A stretch of 64,000 nucleotides of DNA, from contig CAJYDM010000004.1 of assembly GCA_913757435.1 (NCBI GenBank), positions 124,001 to 188,000 of the forward strand. The letters are read 5' to 3'. Positions 27,030-35,740 of this stretch are shown here, one piece after another; the stretch's first letter is position 1; each line of letters begins with the position of its first letter. The position numbers were made by a program, and so were the translations under genes. The notes below the pieces were generated by a model. The model did not search any database and was not told the DNA's origin. It saw only the letters and a list, made by a program, of their open reading frames with translations. This DNA is from Syntrophomonas sp. DTU019. GTDB lineage: Bacteria > Bacillota > Syntrophomonadia > Syntrophomonadales > Syntrophomonadaceae.

Positions 27030-28424
27030 TTGAAGATCGCACCGAAATGGCAGGTACTTTTCATCGTGTGCCTGGGCATTTTTATGTCCACTTTGGATGG
27101 CAGCATCCTGAATATCGCCAATCCCACCATTGCACAAAGCCTAGAGGTAGATCTGCAGCAGATTCAATGGGTGGTGACCGCTTATATGCTAGCCATTACC
27201 TCCACCCTTTTATTTCTCGGCAAGCTGGGCGATAAAATCGGCAGCAACCGGATCTATACCGCCGGATTTCTGGGTTTCACTTTGGGATCGGTACTATGCG
27301 CCCTTTCCAGTACTCTTTCCGGCCTGATCGCCGCCCGGGTGTTCCAGGCCTTGGGCGCCAGTATGCTTATGGCCACCGGCATCGGGATCGTCTCCAACAG
27401 TTTCCCCCGGGAAGAACGCGGCAAAGCCCTGGGCTTTACCGGCAGCGTGGTCGGTATCGGCAATATGACCGGACCGGCTCTGGGCGGATTTCTGGTGGCC
27501 CGCTTCGCCTGGCCGACCATCTTCTGGATCAATGTTCCCATCGGAGTAATAGCCTTCCTTTTAGCCTGGCGCCTTCTGCCCCGGCAGGATCAGGTGGAGA
27601 ACGACCATGGCTTTGACCTGGTGGGAATAATCCTCTTCGGCCTATCCGCTATCATACTGGTCTTTTCCCTGTCGACCCATGCGGGTATGGACTGGCGTCT
27701 GCTGCTTTTGGGATCGCTTCTCTTGCTGGCTTTCTATTACTATGAAATGAGAACCCCCCAATCGCTGCTGGACCTGGGGTTGTTCAAAATAAAGGCCTTT
27801 CTTTTTGGCAATATATTAGGCTTCATGATCTATTTCATGCAGACCTTCATGTTCTTTCTCCTGCCCTTTTATATGGAAAGACTCTTGGGCTATACTCCGG
27901 CACAATCCGGTCTGCTTATGACCATACCTCCAATCTGCCTGGCTGTGACCGCGCCCTTAGCCGGAAGCCTGTCAGACCGCATCGGCCCGGCTCGCCTGAC
28001 CTCAGTGTCGTTTCTCTTGGCTAGCCTGGCTTTCCTGGTATTCAGCCTGATGAATGCTGAAACCGGGCCCTGGCACATAATATTGGGGCTGGTTGTTTTC
28101 GGCATCGGCATGGGCTGTTTCGGTTCCCCCAACAACAGCTCCATCCTGGGGGCAGTGCCCAAATCCAAAGCTGGTTACACCGGAGGATTCATTGCCACCA
28201 TCCGCAATTTCGGCTTTGCCCTGGGTATAGCTTTATCGGCCAGCCTTTTCACCTGGTTCTTTACCACCCAGCAGTCTATGCTGAGCTATGAACAGGCCTA
28301 TGTTTTGGCCTCACACCGGGTATACCTCGTAGCCATGGGATTCAGTCTGACCGGGCTGCTCATCTCTCTGCTCACCGGAGCCCTAAGGTCATCCCCTGAC
28401 AAGGCTGTTGTTGAAGAGCCCTAG
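27030..28424 (+). CDS. MFS drug:proton antiporter, DHA2 (EmrB/QacA) family
   Basis: The TTG at 27030 is preferred because GGGGAAGGGTGAG precedes it; in-frame codons further up are possible. The ~464-residue product has 14 hydrophobic segments. It has the DHA2 signatures TLDGSILNIANPTI in helix 1, GKLGDKIGSNRIYTAGF in the first cytoplasmic loop (motif A), and GNMTGPALGGFLV in helix 5 (motif C of antiporters). It probably exports hydrophobic compounds. Regulation and substrate are unknown, and no regulator gene is adjacent. Confidence 0.9.
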   Translation: MKIAPKWQVLFIVCLGIFMSTLDGSILNIANPTIAQSLEVDLQQIQWVVTAYMLAITSTLLFLGKLGDKIGSNRIYTAGFLGFTLGSVLCALSSTLSGLIAARVFQALGASMLMATGIGIVSNSFPREERGKALGFTGSVVGIGNMTGPALGGFLVARFAWPTIFWINVPIGVIAFLLAWRLLPRQDQVENDHGFDLVGIILFGLSAIILVFSLSTHAGMDWRLLLLGSLLLLAFYYYEMRTPQSLLDLGLFKIKAFLFGNILGFMIYFMQTFMFFLLPFYMERLLGYTPAQSGLLMTIPPICLAVTAPLAGSLSDRIGPARLTSVSFLLASLAFLVFSLMNAETGPWHIILGLVVFGIGMGCFGSPNNSSILGAVPKSKAGYTGGFIATIRNFGFALGIALSASLFTWFFTTQQSMLSYEQAYVLASHRVYLVAMGFSLTGLLISLLTGALRSSPDKAVVEEP

Positions 28425-28505
28425 CCTGGGCTCATCTTTGCTGCGATTATACCCGGCGGGCTTTGACCTGCCCATTGAATTCTGCTATAATCAGTAATGC
28501 ATTAT

Positions 28506-28580
28506 GCGCCTGTAGCTCAGTGGATAGAGCACCGGCCTCCGGAGCCGGGTGCGGAGGTTCGATTCCTCTCAGGCGTACCA
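28506..28580 (+). tRNA. tRNA-Arg (anticodon CCG)
   Basis: A full cloverleaf is present: acceptor GCGCCTG pairs with CAGGCGT, D-arm GCTC..GAGC, anticodon stem CCGGC/GCCGG with loop CTCCGGA (anticodon CCG at 28539-28541), the T-loop TTCGATT, and an encoded CCA end. It reads CGG codons. An integrase remnant begins within 100 bases of its 3' end, so this tRNA gene was probably the attachment site of the element downstream. Confidence 0.97.
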
Positions 28581-28591
28581 TAGGAAAAATC

Positions 28592-28627
28592 GGCACTTTC
28601 ATCCTAACTGAAAGTGCTATTTTTTTG
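28592..28627 (+). terminator. Intrinsic terminator after tRNA-Arg
   Basis: GCACTTTCA and TGAAAGTGC form a perfect 9-base stem with a TCCTAAC loop. It is followed by TATTTTTTT. Confidence 0.85.
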
Positions 28628-28628
28628 A

Positions 28629-28662
28629 TTTGACAGAAGTTTTGACAGAAGTTTGACAGAAG
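28629..28662. repeat. Three direct repeats of TTGACAGAAGT, 11-12 base period
   Basis: TTGACAGAAGT occurs three times in a row between the tRNA terminator and the integrase remnant. Short direct repeats in this position are typical of integrase arm-type binding sites, which is an inference here. Confidence 0.6.
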
Positions 28663-28676
28663 TTTTTTTATCTAGA

Positions 28677-29098
28677 TCACATGATTCGTATTTCTTGCGG
28701 CTTGCCTTGAGGAATAACTTTGCCATTATTAACCACCAGCGTCAATTTGGGTTTCTCTTCTGATGGTTCCATTAATATATGCTCTTTGGCGGCTGATTCT
28801 TGGGAATCTTGTCCTGGAGATTTTGGTAAAGCCCCAGCTATTATGCCTTCCATCGTTGCTGCGCTTGCTGCTTTATCTTTTGAGTCACATGGGCATATGT
28901 GTTTAGTGTTGTGCTGATATCCTTGTGACCCAGTTGCATTGCAGCATACTCATAGATTCTGTTTCTTCCAATTCTCATGAGTTTTGCTGCCTCTTGGGGT
29001 TTCAAAAAATCTGGAGCATCCTCCCATTTAAGAACAGTTGCTTTACTCGGTTCACTGATAAGTTCATTTTGATCAAACATTCTTATAGAGTTAGTCAT
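28677..29098 (-). pseudogene. Fused excisionase/integrase remnant, frameshifted
   Basis: The first ~52 codons encode an excisionase-type helix-turn-helix (FLKPQEAAKLMRIGRNRIYEYA). They run straight into the C-terminal end of a tyrosine integrase (QLGHKDISTTLNTYAHVTQK), which holds the conserved LGH and catalytic Tyr region. The middle of the integrase is gone, so a deletion joined xis to the end of int. A one-base frameshift after HVTQK then ends the frame at 28841. In the shifted frame the integrase tail continues for ~60 codons to a stop at 28677. It sits against the tRNA-Arg, as expected of an int gene at an attachment site. Confidence 0.7.
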
Positions 29099-29130
29099 AA
29101 TTCAAAACCTCCCAGAAAAATTGGTATAAA

Positions 29131-29156
29131 AAAACCCGGCATTAAGCCGGGCTCTT
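29131..29156. terminator. CCCGGC/GCCGGG hairpin
   Basis: AAAACCCGGC and GCCGGGCTCTT form a short strong stem with loop ATTAA. The A-run on the left gives a T-run for - strand transcripts entering from 29200, and the right end is a weaker TCTT. Confidence 0.6.
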
Positions 29157-29375
29157 GCAAACAACTTGTAGTAATACCAATATTTTTCTCCTTCTAGCCG
29201 GCTATGGTGTGTTTTGATCCCCAACGCAGCCAAATGTAGGGAGATGGTTTTTTGGGCTACTTAGCCGTTTTTAACTCAATTCTACACATCTAATGCGTCA
29301 TGCAATTCTTCTCCATCAACTTGGTATGTATAATATAATCATCAATAATAATTGTTGGAGGAAACAAATCTCTCT

Positions 29376-29579
29376 ATGAAGACATCAGCAAATTCTAATA
29401 ACCTCAAAAGATTTATATTTATGGCCTTAGGTGGTTTATTGGGAATGGTGTTGTATGGAACTGGTAAATATTTAATTACTGGCTACATCGATATTGAACA
29501 TTTGATATCATTCTTTATTATCTGGCTAGTAGGAGGAGCTATCGGTTTATTAATTGTCATAAAGATATTTAAACTTTAA
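29376..29579 (+). CDS. Small two-helix membrane protein, unknown
   Basis: The 67-residue product from the ATG at 29376 has two hydrophobic helices (residues ~10-30 and ~43-63) with a short polar link. A GGAGG sits 14 bases upstream of the ATG, longer than usual, and a TTG nearer to it would be an alternative start. I do not recognise the family. It lies within the accessory segment beside the tRNA and has lower GC than the chromosomal genes. Confidence 0.45.
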   Translation: MKTSANSNNLKRFIFMALGGLLGMVLYGTGKYLITGYIDIEHLISFFIIWLVGGAIGLLIVIKIFKL

Positions 29580-29691
29580 TTATGGACGCATTTTGCCATT
29601 CCATTACCAAGAATAAACCAAAATTGGAGGTGTCGTGTTTGAGTTCTGTAAGCTGCACATTTGTTATGCGACTCTAAAGATTATGCTCATT

Positions 29692-29910
29692 CTATTCGTC
29701 GAGTCCCAACGCATGATAGTAGCTAACGGTATCCATAATCCCCGGCTCCCACACAACCGCTTGTACTTCATTTGGAAATTCTTCTACAAACTGTTTTCTC
29801 GTATTTCCAAATGGTGCAATCGTTTTTCCAAAAATCCTCTCGGCATCCGCTCTCATTATTGGAACGCCACCAAAAGTGTAATCTCCTTGGATAAAATTAA
29901 ATTCAAGTAT
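29692..29910 (-). pseudogene. C-terminal fragment of an unknown protein
   Basis: The - strand is open for ~72 codons and reads like real protein (GDYTFGGVPIMRADAERIFG, then VVWEPGIMDTVSYYHALGLDE). It has no start codon with a ribosome binding site: the only ATG, at 29856, lies inside the conserved-looking part. A stop codon precedes the frame at 29911. It is probably the tail of a lost gene. An opposite-strand frame over the same bases looks like a shadow. Confidence 0.4.
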
Positions 29911-29936
29911 CTAAGTGACAATCTTCGGAACCCGTT

Positions 29937-30761
29937 TTAAACAGCGATTTCCAACCAGTCTATGTTGGCAATATTGGCAGAATTCAATGTTCCGCTTCTT
30001 ACATAGTGCAGGTTGAACCACCTCTTGTTGGATCGCGTGGCGATCACTTGATTGCCACTATGCCAGGCCAGCCGAGTTTCACCGATTTCCCACAGGCCGC
30101 CCTGTCTCAGGTATTGGCCGATAGTTATTTTGGCGCAGCTGTCCGGTATCAGAACCAGTTTGTTCATGGGGACTATTTTTGTCCCAACCTCGTTGGGGGT
30201 TGGGTTTAGCTGCCCCCTGATGGTGTTCCCGGTAACAAATTCCACAAGTGCGTGATCCTCTTTAATCAAGAGGATTTTTCCAGAAGAAAACCCTCCCCCA
30301 GTCCTGGGGACCATTACTGAATCGCTGATTTGCATAATTTCCTCCCTATAGTGACCGTAGTTCGACTTGATGGGTTCCGAAATTATACAGTCCAGCAAGT
30401 CGTGTGCGGGGTCTAAGGTGCAAACCTCGCAGCTTCTTCGGTCGAGCAATACCGCGTCTATGAAATAGTTGTTTTGCCCAGAACAGACTATGATTTCAGC
30501 TTCGTAGCCGTCGTCAAAACGGGCCGTAAAAATCTGAAGTATTGTGTCAGTCGGTATGATGCCTTCGTCCCAAGAGTCGATTGTTTCTCCATCAAGAAGC
30601 CTTTGCAGTTCTTGTGCGTATTCTTTCTCGACAAAGATGACTGCTTGCCTGGTTGTGTCGATCCAGGCACATTTGCCAACAGGCAGGTCGTGTGCGGTAT
30701 GGGTGTACCTAGAAGCTAGTTCTGTCGTATCCACCCAACCGATGGTGTTGTTCCAAGGCAA
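29937..30761 (-). CDS. Unrecognised protein, 5' end rebuilt by TnpB insertion
   Basis: The frame encodes ~274 residues without hydrophobic segments. It has two Cys (CEVCTLDPAHDLLDC region, ~residue 112), a beta-rich second half (GKILLIKEDHALVEFVTGN) and an end rich in Trp. I do not recognise it. Its first codons overlap the end of the truncated tnpB frame, so the original start may have been lost when that IS piece arrived. The present start is a TTG without a clear ribosome binding site. Confidence 0.4.
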   Translation of the reverse strand: MPWNNTIGWVDTTELASRYTHTAHDLPVGKCAWIDTTRQAVIFVEKEYAQELQRLLDGETIDSWDEGIIPTDTILQIFTARFDDGYEAEIIVCSGQNNYFIDAVLLDRRSCEVCTLDPAHDLLDCIISEPIKSNYGHYREEIMQISDSVMVPRTGGGFSSGKILLIKEDHALVEFVTGNTIRGQLNPTPNEVGTKIVPMNKLVLIPDSCAKITIGQYLRQGGLWEIGETRLAWHSGNQVIATRSNKRWFNLHYVRSGTLNSANIANIDWLEIAV

Positions 30762-31182
30762 AGGCTACCCACCCTAACTTGGGTAGCCTGACCTTATCCC
30801 CTAACACAACAATGCTGGTTTTGTTGGCATTAGTGCGATAGCTTTGCTTTGGATTCTTCTTGCTCTTAAACTTGGGGAAACCTTTCTTTTCCTTAAAAAA
30901 TCGTTTATAAGCATTTTCTAAGTCCCTAAGCGTCTGCTGCAAGGCCATAGAATCTACTTCTTTAAGCCACGGGATGCTCTTTTTCAGTTGGGTGAGTTTA
31001 AGGCAGCAAGTGTTGATATTTAAGGACTCCTGCTTTTCCTCATAGAGTTCAATTCGCGCATTGAGAAAATGGTTGTAGACATATCGGGTACACCCTATTG
31101 TTTTATTTATGAGCTGTGCCTGTTCTTTTGTAGGGTACAACCGAAATTTAAACGCCTTGTGCAGGGCACTACCTCCTTTCAC
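30709..31182 (-). pseudogene. TnpB (IS200/IS605) N-terminal fragment
   Basis: The ~150 residues match the start of TnpB: HKAFKFRLYPTKEQAQLI, GCTRYVYNHFLNARIELY, WLKEVDSMALQQTLRDLENAYKRFF and VRLPKLGWVAF. The frame then leaves the family and stops. All three RuvC catalytic segments and the zinc finger are missing, so it is dead. A left-end hairpin of the IS lies upstream (31213-31233). Confidence 0.85.
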
Positions 31183-31212
31183 CTACATATCGGGTCTTAA
31201 TGCGCCTTATAT

Positions 31213-31233
31213 CCCCATAGCTGAAGCTAGGGG
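31213..31233. repeat. IS605-type left-end hairpin
   Basis: On the - strand CCCCTAGCT-TCA-GCTATGGGG forms the imperfect hairpin typical of IS200/IS605 left ends. It lies ~35 bases upstream of the truncated tnpB start. Confidence 0.65.
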
Positions 31234-31353
31234 TTTTACGGCCGTGATTTGATAAGCAAATAATTTAAAGCTGTCTTCTTCGAGCTTGGCTTTGCCTTGG
31301 AACATATAGGCTTGTCCGATGTCTATCTGCTTATCGAATAACAAGACTCCTAT

Positions 31354-31728
31354 TTGTCCCGAGTAGTGTCTGCCGAAGAAGTGGCTCTGGCCTACAAACA
31401 GCTATGGATGGTAGAACGGGCTTTCCGTGATATCAAAGCCAATCTGGAACTGCGGCCCATGTATCACTGGACAGAGAAGCGCATCCGGGGGCATATCATG
31501 ATGTGTTTTCTGGCCTTTTATCTTGAGATGAGCTTTCGGCAACAGCTAAACCAGATAGCACCGGAGGCTTCTTACAGTCAGGTAAAAAGGGATCTATCAT
31601 ATCTTAAGGCAGTATTCGTTAAACGGGGCACAACCTCGTCTATCATCCGCACCGAACTAGAGGGAACCGCTCATCTTGCATTTAAAGCGGTTCACATGCA
31701 AGTCCCTTCCAGAGTGCTACGCACATAA
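31354..31728 (+). pseudogene. IS1634-like transposase, C-terminal fragment
   Basis: The ~124 residues contain the end of an IS4/IS1634-type DDE transposase: AEEVALAYKQLWMVERAFRDIKANLELRPMYHW with the YREK-like Glu helix, then RIRGHIMMCFLAFYLEM. The first two thirds of the gene are absent. It is a relic flanked by other IS pieces. Confidence 0.8.
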
Positions 31729-31813
31729 TCATGTCACTACAGAAATGTAGTGGCACACGTATTTCGCATACCCCTTAATGCCCGTTGTTGTGAGGTTCTA
31801 TGATTTGTCACTG

Positions 31814-32104
31814 TCAAACTCGAGTCAGAACATCACGGCACGGGTAGCCGATTGCTCTTATCGTTCGGGAAATACTGCGGCCATGCTCCATATAGTAAGC
31901 TACCGCCGCTTTTTTCTGTGAGGGTGAATATTTAGACTTCTTAGCAAAATGTTTGTGAAGCCCGCCGTCTTCCATATATTCGACATACCATTGCTTCAAT
32001 GCATTTTTCGATGGATACCCTAACTCGCGCAAGGTGGCTGCCACATTCAAATCATATTTGATGTACAGCTTTACTGCTCTCATCCGTTCTGCGTACGAAT
32101 ACAT
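31814..32104 (-). pseudogene. IS3-family OrfA, truncated
   Basis: The 96 residues hold two helix-turn-helix repeats of the IS3/IS150-type OrfA: MYSYAERMRAVKLYIKYD with LRELGYPSKNALKQWY, then KKAAVAYYMEHGRSISRTIRAIGYP. The frame stops soon after the second repeat, and no OrfB follows. It is a truncated remnant. Confidence 0.75.
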
Positions 32105-32123
32105 TGACTTTCTCCCATGTTAA

Positions 32124-33068
32124 GTCCAGGTTTTCGTCCGCATCCCCGAAGTAGACAAATTCGCCCTTCAAAACAGCCTTCGGGATTTGAATACTGCCTA
32201 CAACAACTTCTTCCGCGAACTGCGTAAGGGAAATAAGCCGGGCTTTCCCAGGTTTAAAAGTAAGCATAAGTCCAAACAGAAGTATAGGACGAATTTTACC
32301 AATGACAACATCTGCGTAGATATGGAAGCCTACCAGATCAAGCTGCCTAAACTGGGCTGGGTAAGGTTTCGCAAGAGCAAAAAGTGGGCCGACCTGCCCG
32401 GAAGAATTATCAGTGCCACCATCAATAGAACATCCAGCGGTAAATATCTGGTATCGGTCTTATGTCAGGCAAAGGTAGATGAACTGCCCGAAGTATATAG
32501 CTTCGCAGGATACGACCTTGGCTTAATGACCTTTGCCATTGGCTCAAACGGAGACGTAATTGAAAATCCACGCTATTTCAGGAAAGAGGAAAGGAAACTG
32601 GCTCGACTCCAGAGACAGTTTTCCCGTAAAACCAAGGGAAGCAACAACTACCTAAAGCAACGAGCAAAAGTAGCCAGGCAGCATGAACGAATTGCCAATA
32701 TGCGCCGGGACTTTCTTCACCAGCAATCCACCAGGATAGTACGCGAAAACCAAGTGATCTGTCTTGAGGATTTGCGGGTAAAGAACCTGGCCAAAAACAG
32801 ACGTTTAGCCAAATCAATCTCTGATGCAGGCTGGGGCATGTTTCGCCAGATGATAAGCTACAAGGCTGAATGGTATGGCCATACCGTAGTAACCATCGAC
32901 AAGTTTTATCCATCCAGCAAACTTTGTAGCATCTGCGGCGAAACCAATCCGATGCTTACCCTTAGTGTGAGGGAGTGGCAGTGCCCACATTGCAAAGCCG
33001 TACATAATCGGGATACCAATGCCGCCCGAAATATCTTAAGCGAAGGATTAAGGCTGTTGTCAGTCTAG
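32124..33068 (+). pseudogene. tnpB: TnpB (IS200/IS605 family), N-terminus missing
   Basis: The frame is open from 32124 and carries FALQNSLRDLNTAYNNFF directly after an unrelated junction, so about 80 N-terminal residues are lost. The rest is complete. It has the RuvC-I Asp in GYDLGLMTFA, RuvC-II Glu in ICLEDLRVKN, a zinc finger CSIC...CPHC, and RuvC-III Asp in HNRDTNAARN. The catalytic triad is therefore intact, but the guide-RNA-binding N-terminal domain is damaged. The matching right end follows at once (33064-33184). The piece of a different tnpB at 30709 is not its missing half. Confidence 0.82.
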
Positions 33069-33184
33069 CCTTAGAACCGTAGGAACTACGGGGTTAGCCT
33101 GTGGAGCTTTTGTAAGACTTCCCTTTAACAGAAGCAGAAAGCGATGAATCAGGAATCTTGCGACTTTAGTCGCGAGTAGTTCAA
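33064..33184 (+). ncRNA. IS605 right end / TnpB omega-RNA scaffold
   Basis: Right after tnpB come TTAGAACCGTAGGAACTACG (short hairpin CCGTAGGAACTACGG), AGAAGCAGAAAGCGATGAATC and a last hairpin GCGACTTTAGTCGC (33160-33173) ending in GAGTAGTTCAA. This order is the known layout of TnpB-associated omega RNAs. The guide would be the bases after 33184, here the end of an AraC gene. Confidence 0.65.
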
Positions 33185-33433
33185 AATTGAAAGGTCATTC
33201 TAGGATAGGCTTTTAACTGTGTATTCTCACTTCTTGCTTCAGAAGGAAGAATACCATGCATAGAATGAAAAGCACGGGAGAATGAATCAGCTGAATCATA
33301 ACCATATTTGACAGCAACATCAATTATTCTCAAATTTGTATCTTTCAAATCAAGGGCAGCCAGCGTTAATCTCCTTCTTCGAATATATTCTGACAAACCA
33401 ATTCCTGATAAAAAAGAAAACATCCTTTTAAAA
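33181..33433 (-). pseudogene. AraC-family regulator, C-terminal fragment
   Basis: The fragment holds the second half of an AraC DNA-binding domain: [27 protein letters not shown], then [32 protein letters not shown]. Its N-terminal side is cut by the left end of the IS66 element at 33434. Its stop codon TGA is provided by the IS605 right-end sequence (TTCAA). The remaining AraC part is not seen on the far side of IS66. Confidence 0.75.
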
Positions 33434-33553
33434 GTAAGCGTCAAACAGCGAACACCTATAAATCAAGGTAAGCGTCAAAAACTTCACACATATGAGCGCA
33501 GCAACAAAAGGTGAGAAAATAACCTGAACACAAAAACAAGGAGGTGTTCAGGA

Positions 33554-33865
33554 ATGATAGGCAATGATCTGCGCAGCCTGTGGGAACAGCGTCTGGCAGA
33601 ATATCAAGCCAGCGGTAAAAGCATAGCTGCCTGGTGCAATGATCATTCAATCAAAGTACATCAATTTTACTATTGGCGTAAGAAGCTGCGCTTCGGCCAG
33701 GTGGACAACAATCAGCCTGTGAAATGGGTTTCCCTGGGATTCGACCGGGTAAGTCTTGACCCAGATACCATAGCAGTGCATATCGGACAAGCAACAATTG
33801 AGGTCAAAAAAGGATTTGATCAGCAGCTGTTGCGCGAGATCATGCAGGTCCTGCAGACAATATGA
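33554..33865 (+). CDS. tnpA: IS66 accessory protein TnpA
   Basis: The 103-residue product has the IS66 Orf1 helix-turn-helix (RLAEYQASGKSIAAWCNDHSIKVHQFYYWRKKLR) and a beta-rich tail. It overlaps tnpB by four bases. It looks intact. Confidence 0.9.
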   Translation: MIGNDLRSLWEQRLAEYQASGKSIAAWCNDHSIKVHQFYYWRKKLRFGQVDNNQPVKWVSLGFDRVSLDPDTIAVHIGQATIEVKKGFDQQLLREIMQVLQTI

Positions 33866-34215
33866 TCAGTGAAATATCAAGCAGGCAGGTTTATCTGGCC
33901 TGCGGTAGTACTGATCTTAGAAAATCGATTGACGGATTGGCAGTGTTAGTCAAAGAATCGTTTGATCTGGATCCGTTTAGCCCGAGTCTATTTGTGTTCT
34001 GCAATCGCAAGCGTGACAAACTCAAGATATTGCAGTGGGAGCATAATGGCTTCTGGTTGCATTACCGGCGTTTGGAGCGCGGCAAGTTTAACTGGCCGAC
34101 AGATAAAACCGAGGTGGTTAGCATCAGCTACCGCGAATTCCGCTGGCTACTGGATGGCTTATCTATAAAACAAACTCAGGCTCATAAAGCAGTTAAACAA
34201 AGAATTATTCTTTAA
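33862..34215 (+). CDS. IS66 accessory protein TnpB (Orf2)
   Basis: The 117-residue product has the Orf2 pattern VYLACGSTDLRKSIDGLAVLV, LFVFCNRKRDKLKILQWEHNGFWLHYRRLERGKF and a C-terminal WLLDGL. It overlaps tnpA by four bases and is intact. This is IS66 Orf2 and is unrelated to the RNA-guided TnpB of IS605. Confidence 0.92.
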   Translation: MISEISSRQVYLACGSTDLRKSIDGLAVLVKESFDLDPFSPSLFVFCNRKRDKLKILQWEHNGFWLHYRRLERGKFNWPTDKTEVVSISYREFRWLLDGLSIKQTQAHKAVKQRIIL

Positions 34216-34291
34216 CAGAAAACGGCTCTAAACCCGGATATTTAGGCATTTTAATAGTGCGAAAAGGCCGATTTTACGGTATAATATAGCT

Positions 34292-35740
34292 ATGGATATG
34301 CAAGAAAATTCGGACTTGATAATTGAACAACTCAATGCTGAGATACTTAAACAGAACCAACAAATTGCTGAGCTTAATGCCAAATTAAAATGGTATGAGG
34401 AACAGTTCCGGTTGAGCCGTGCAAAGCAGTTCAGTGCTTCTAGTGAGAAGACTACTCCAGAACAGATCAGCCTGTTTAATGAAGCTGAAGATAGTGCGAA
34501 CCCCGAGCTTGAAGAGCCGACCGTGGAAACGATCACATATCAGCGCAAGAAAAAGCAGGCCGGTCAGAGAGAAGACAAGCTTAAGGACCTGCCGGTTGAA
34601 GTTATCGAATACCGTCTTGAAGAACACGAGCAAGTCTGTCCATGCTGTAAGGGTGCCCTGCATGAGATGAGCACTCAGGTCAGGCAGGAACTTAAGATCA
34701 TACCGGCCCAGGTTTCAGTCGTCAAACATGTCCAATACATATATGCTTGCCGTCAGTGCGAAACAGATAACATTACGACACCGATAATCAAGGCTGAAAT
34801 GCCCAAGCCAATATTACCGGGCAGCCTGGCTTCCCCCTCCATATTGGCTTACATAATGGATCAAAAGTACACCAGCAGTCTGCCTTTGTACCGTCAGGAA
34901 CAGCAGTTTTCGCGTCTGGGTATTGATCTGTCACGCCAGACCATGGCAAATTGGCTGCTAAATGCCGCCGATCCCTGGCTTAAGATAATCTATGACCGAA
35001 TGCATGAGCAGCTGCTTCAGCGGGATATCCTGCATGCTGACGAGACAACCCTGCAAGTATTGAAAGAACCGGGCCGTTTAGCCGAATCAAAGTCCTACAT
35101 GTGGCTCTACCGAACTGGAAGGGATGGGCCAGCTATTGTTCTGTATGATTACCAGACAACTAGAGCCAGCAAACATCCGAACAGTTTCTTGTCTGGATTT
35201 ACGGGCTATCTGCAAACCGATGGCTACAGTGGCTATGGAAAACTGGCTGGTGTGACACTGGTCGGCTGCTGGGCGCATGCACGCAGGAAATTTACCGAAG
35301 CACTAAAGGCATTGCCGACTGAGCAAAAAGACAAGCCGGTGGCAGCTAGTGTGGGTTTAGATTACTGCAATCGATTATTTGCTATTGAGCGGCAATTGAA
35401 AGAGCTATCCAGCCAGGAACGTTACGAAAGACGGCTGGAGTTAAGCAAACCGGTGCTTGATGACTTTTATATCTGGCTCAAAAAGCAGCGGCAACAAACT
35501 CTGCCTAAGAGCGCCTTTGGTAAGGCCATCACTTACTGTTTGAACCAATGGGATGATTTAAACCACTTCTTGCTGGATGGAAGGTTGGAGATAGATAACA
35601 ATCGGGCGGAGCGCTCGATTAAGCCGTTCGTTATTGGCCGGAATTATGTTTTGAATATATTTATGTGCCATAGGGAAACGAAGCGTATTGTAACGCGTCG
35701 TTTCCCATGGAAAAGTCGGCTCATAAATGAATCGTCATAA
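34292..35740 (+). pseudogene. tnpC: IS66 transposase TnpC, 5' part (split by RIT)
   Basis: The frame starts with a coiled coil (residues ~5-35). It then has the zinc-binding CPCCKGAL, the DDE domain with [13 protein letters not shown] and [10 protein letters not shown], and [15 protein letters not shown]. At 35638 the sequence leaves IS66, and the frame closes ~34 codons later inside the RIT end. The missing C-terminal part resumes at 39014 in the same register. Confidence 0.92.

Noticed and set aside
28629-28662. Possible CRISPR or microsatellite
   Set aside because: Only three 11-12 base units with no spacers, next to an integrase remnant; arm-type sites fit better.
29635-29940. 101-codon + strand frame
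   Set aside because: The opposite strand reads more like protein. The + frame has odd composition, although GGAGGTG precedes it.
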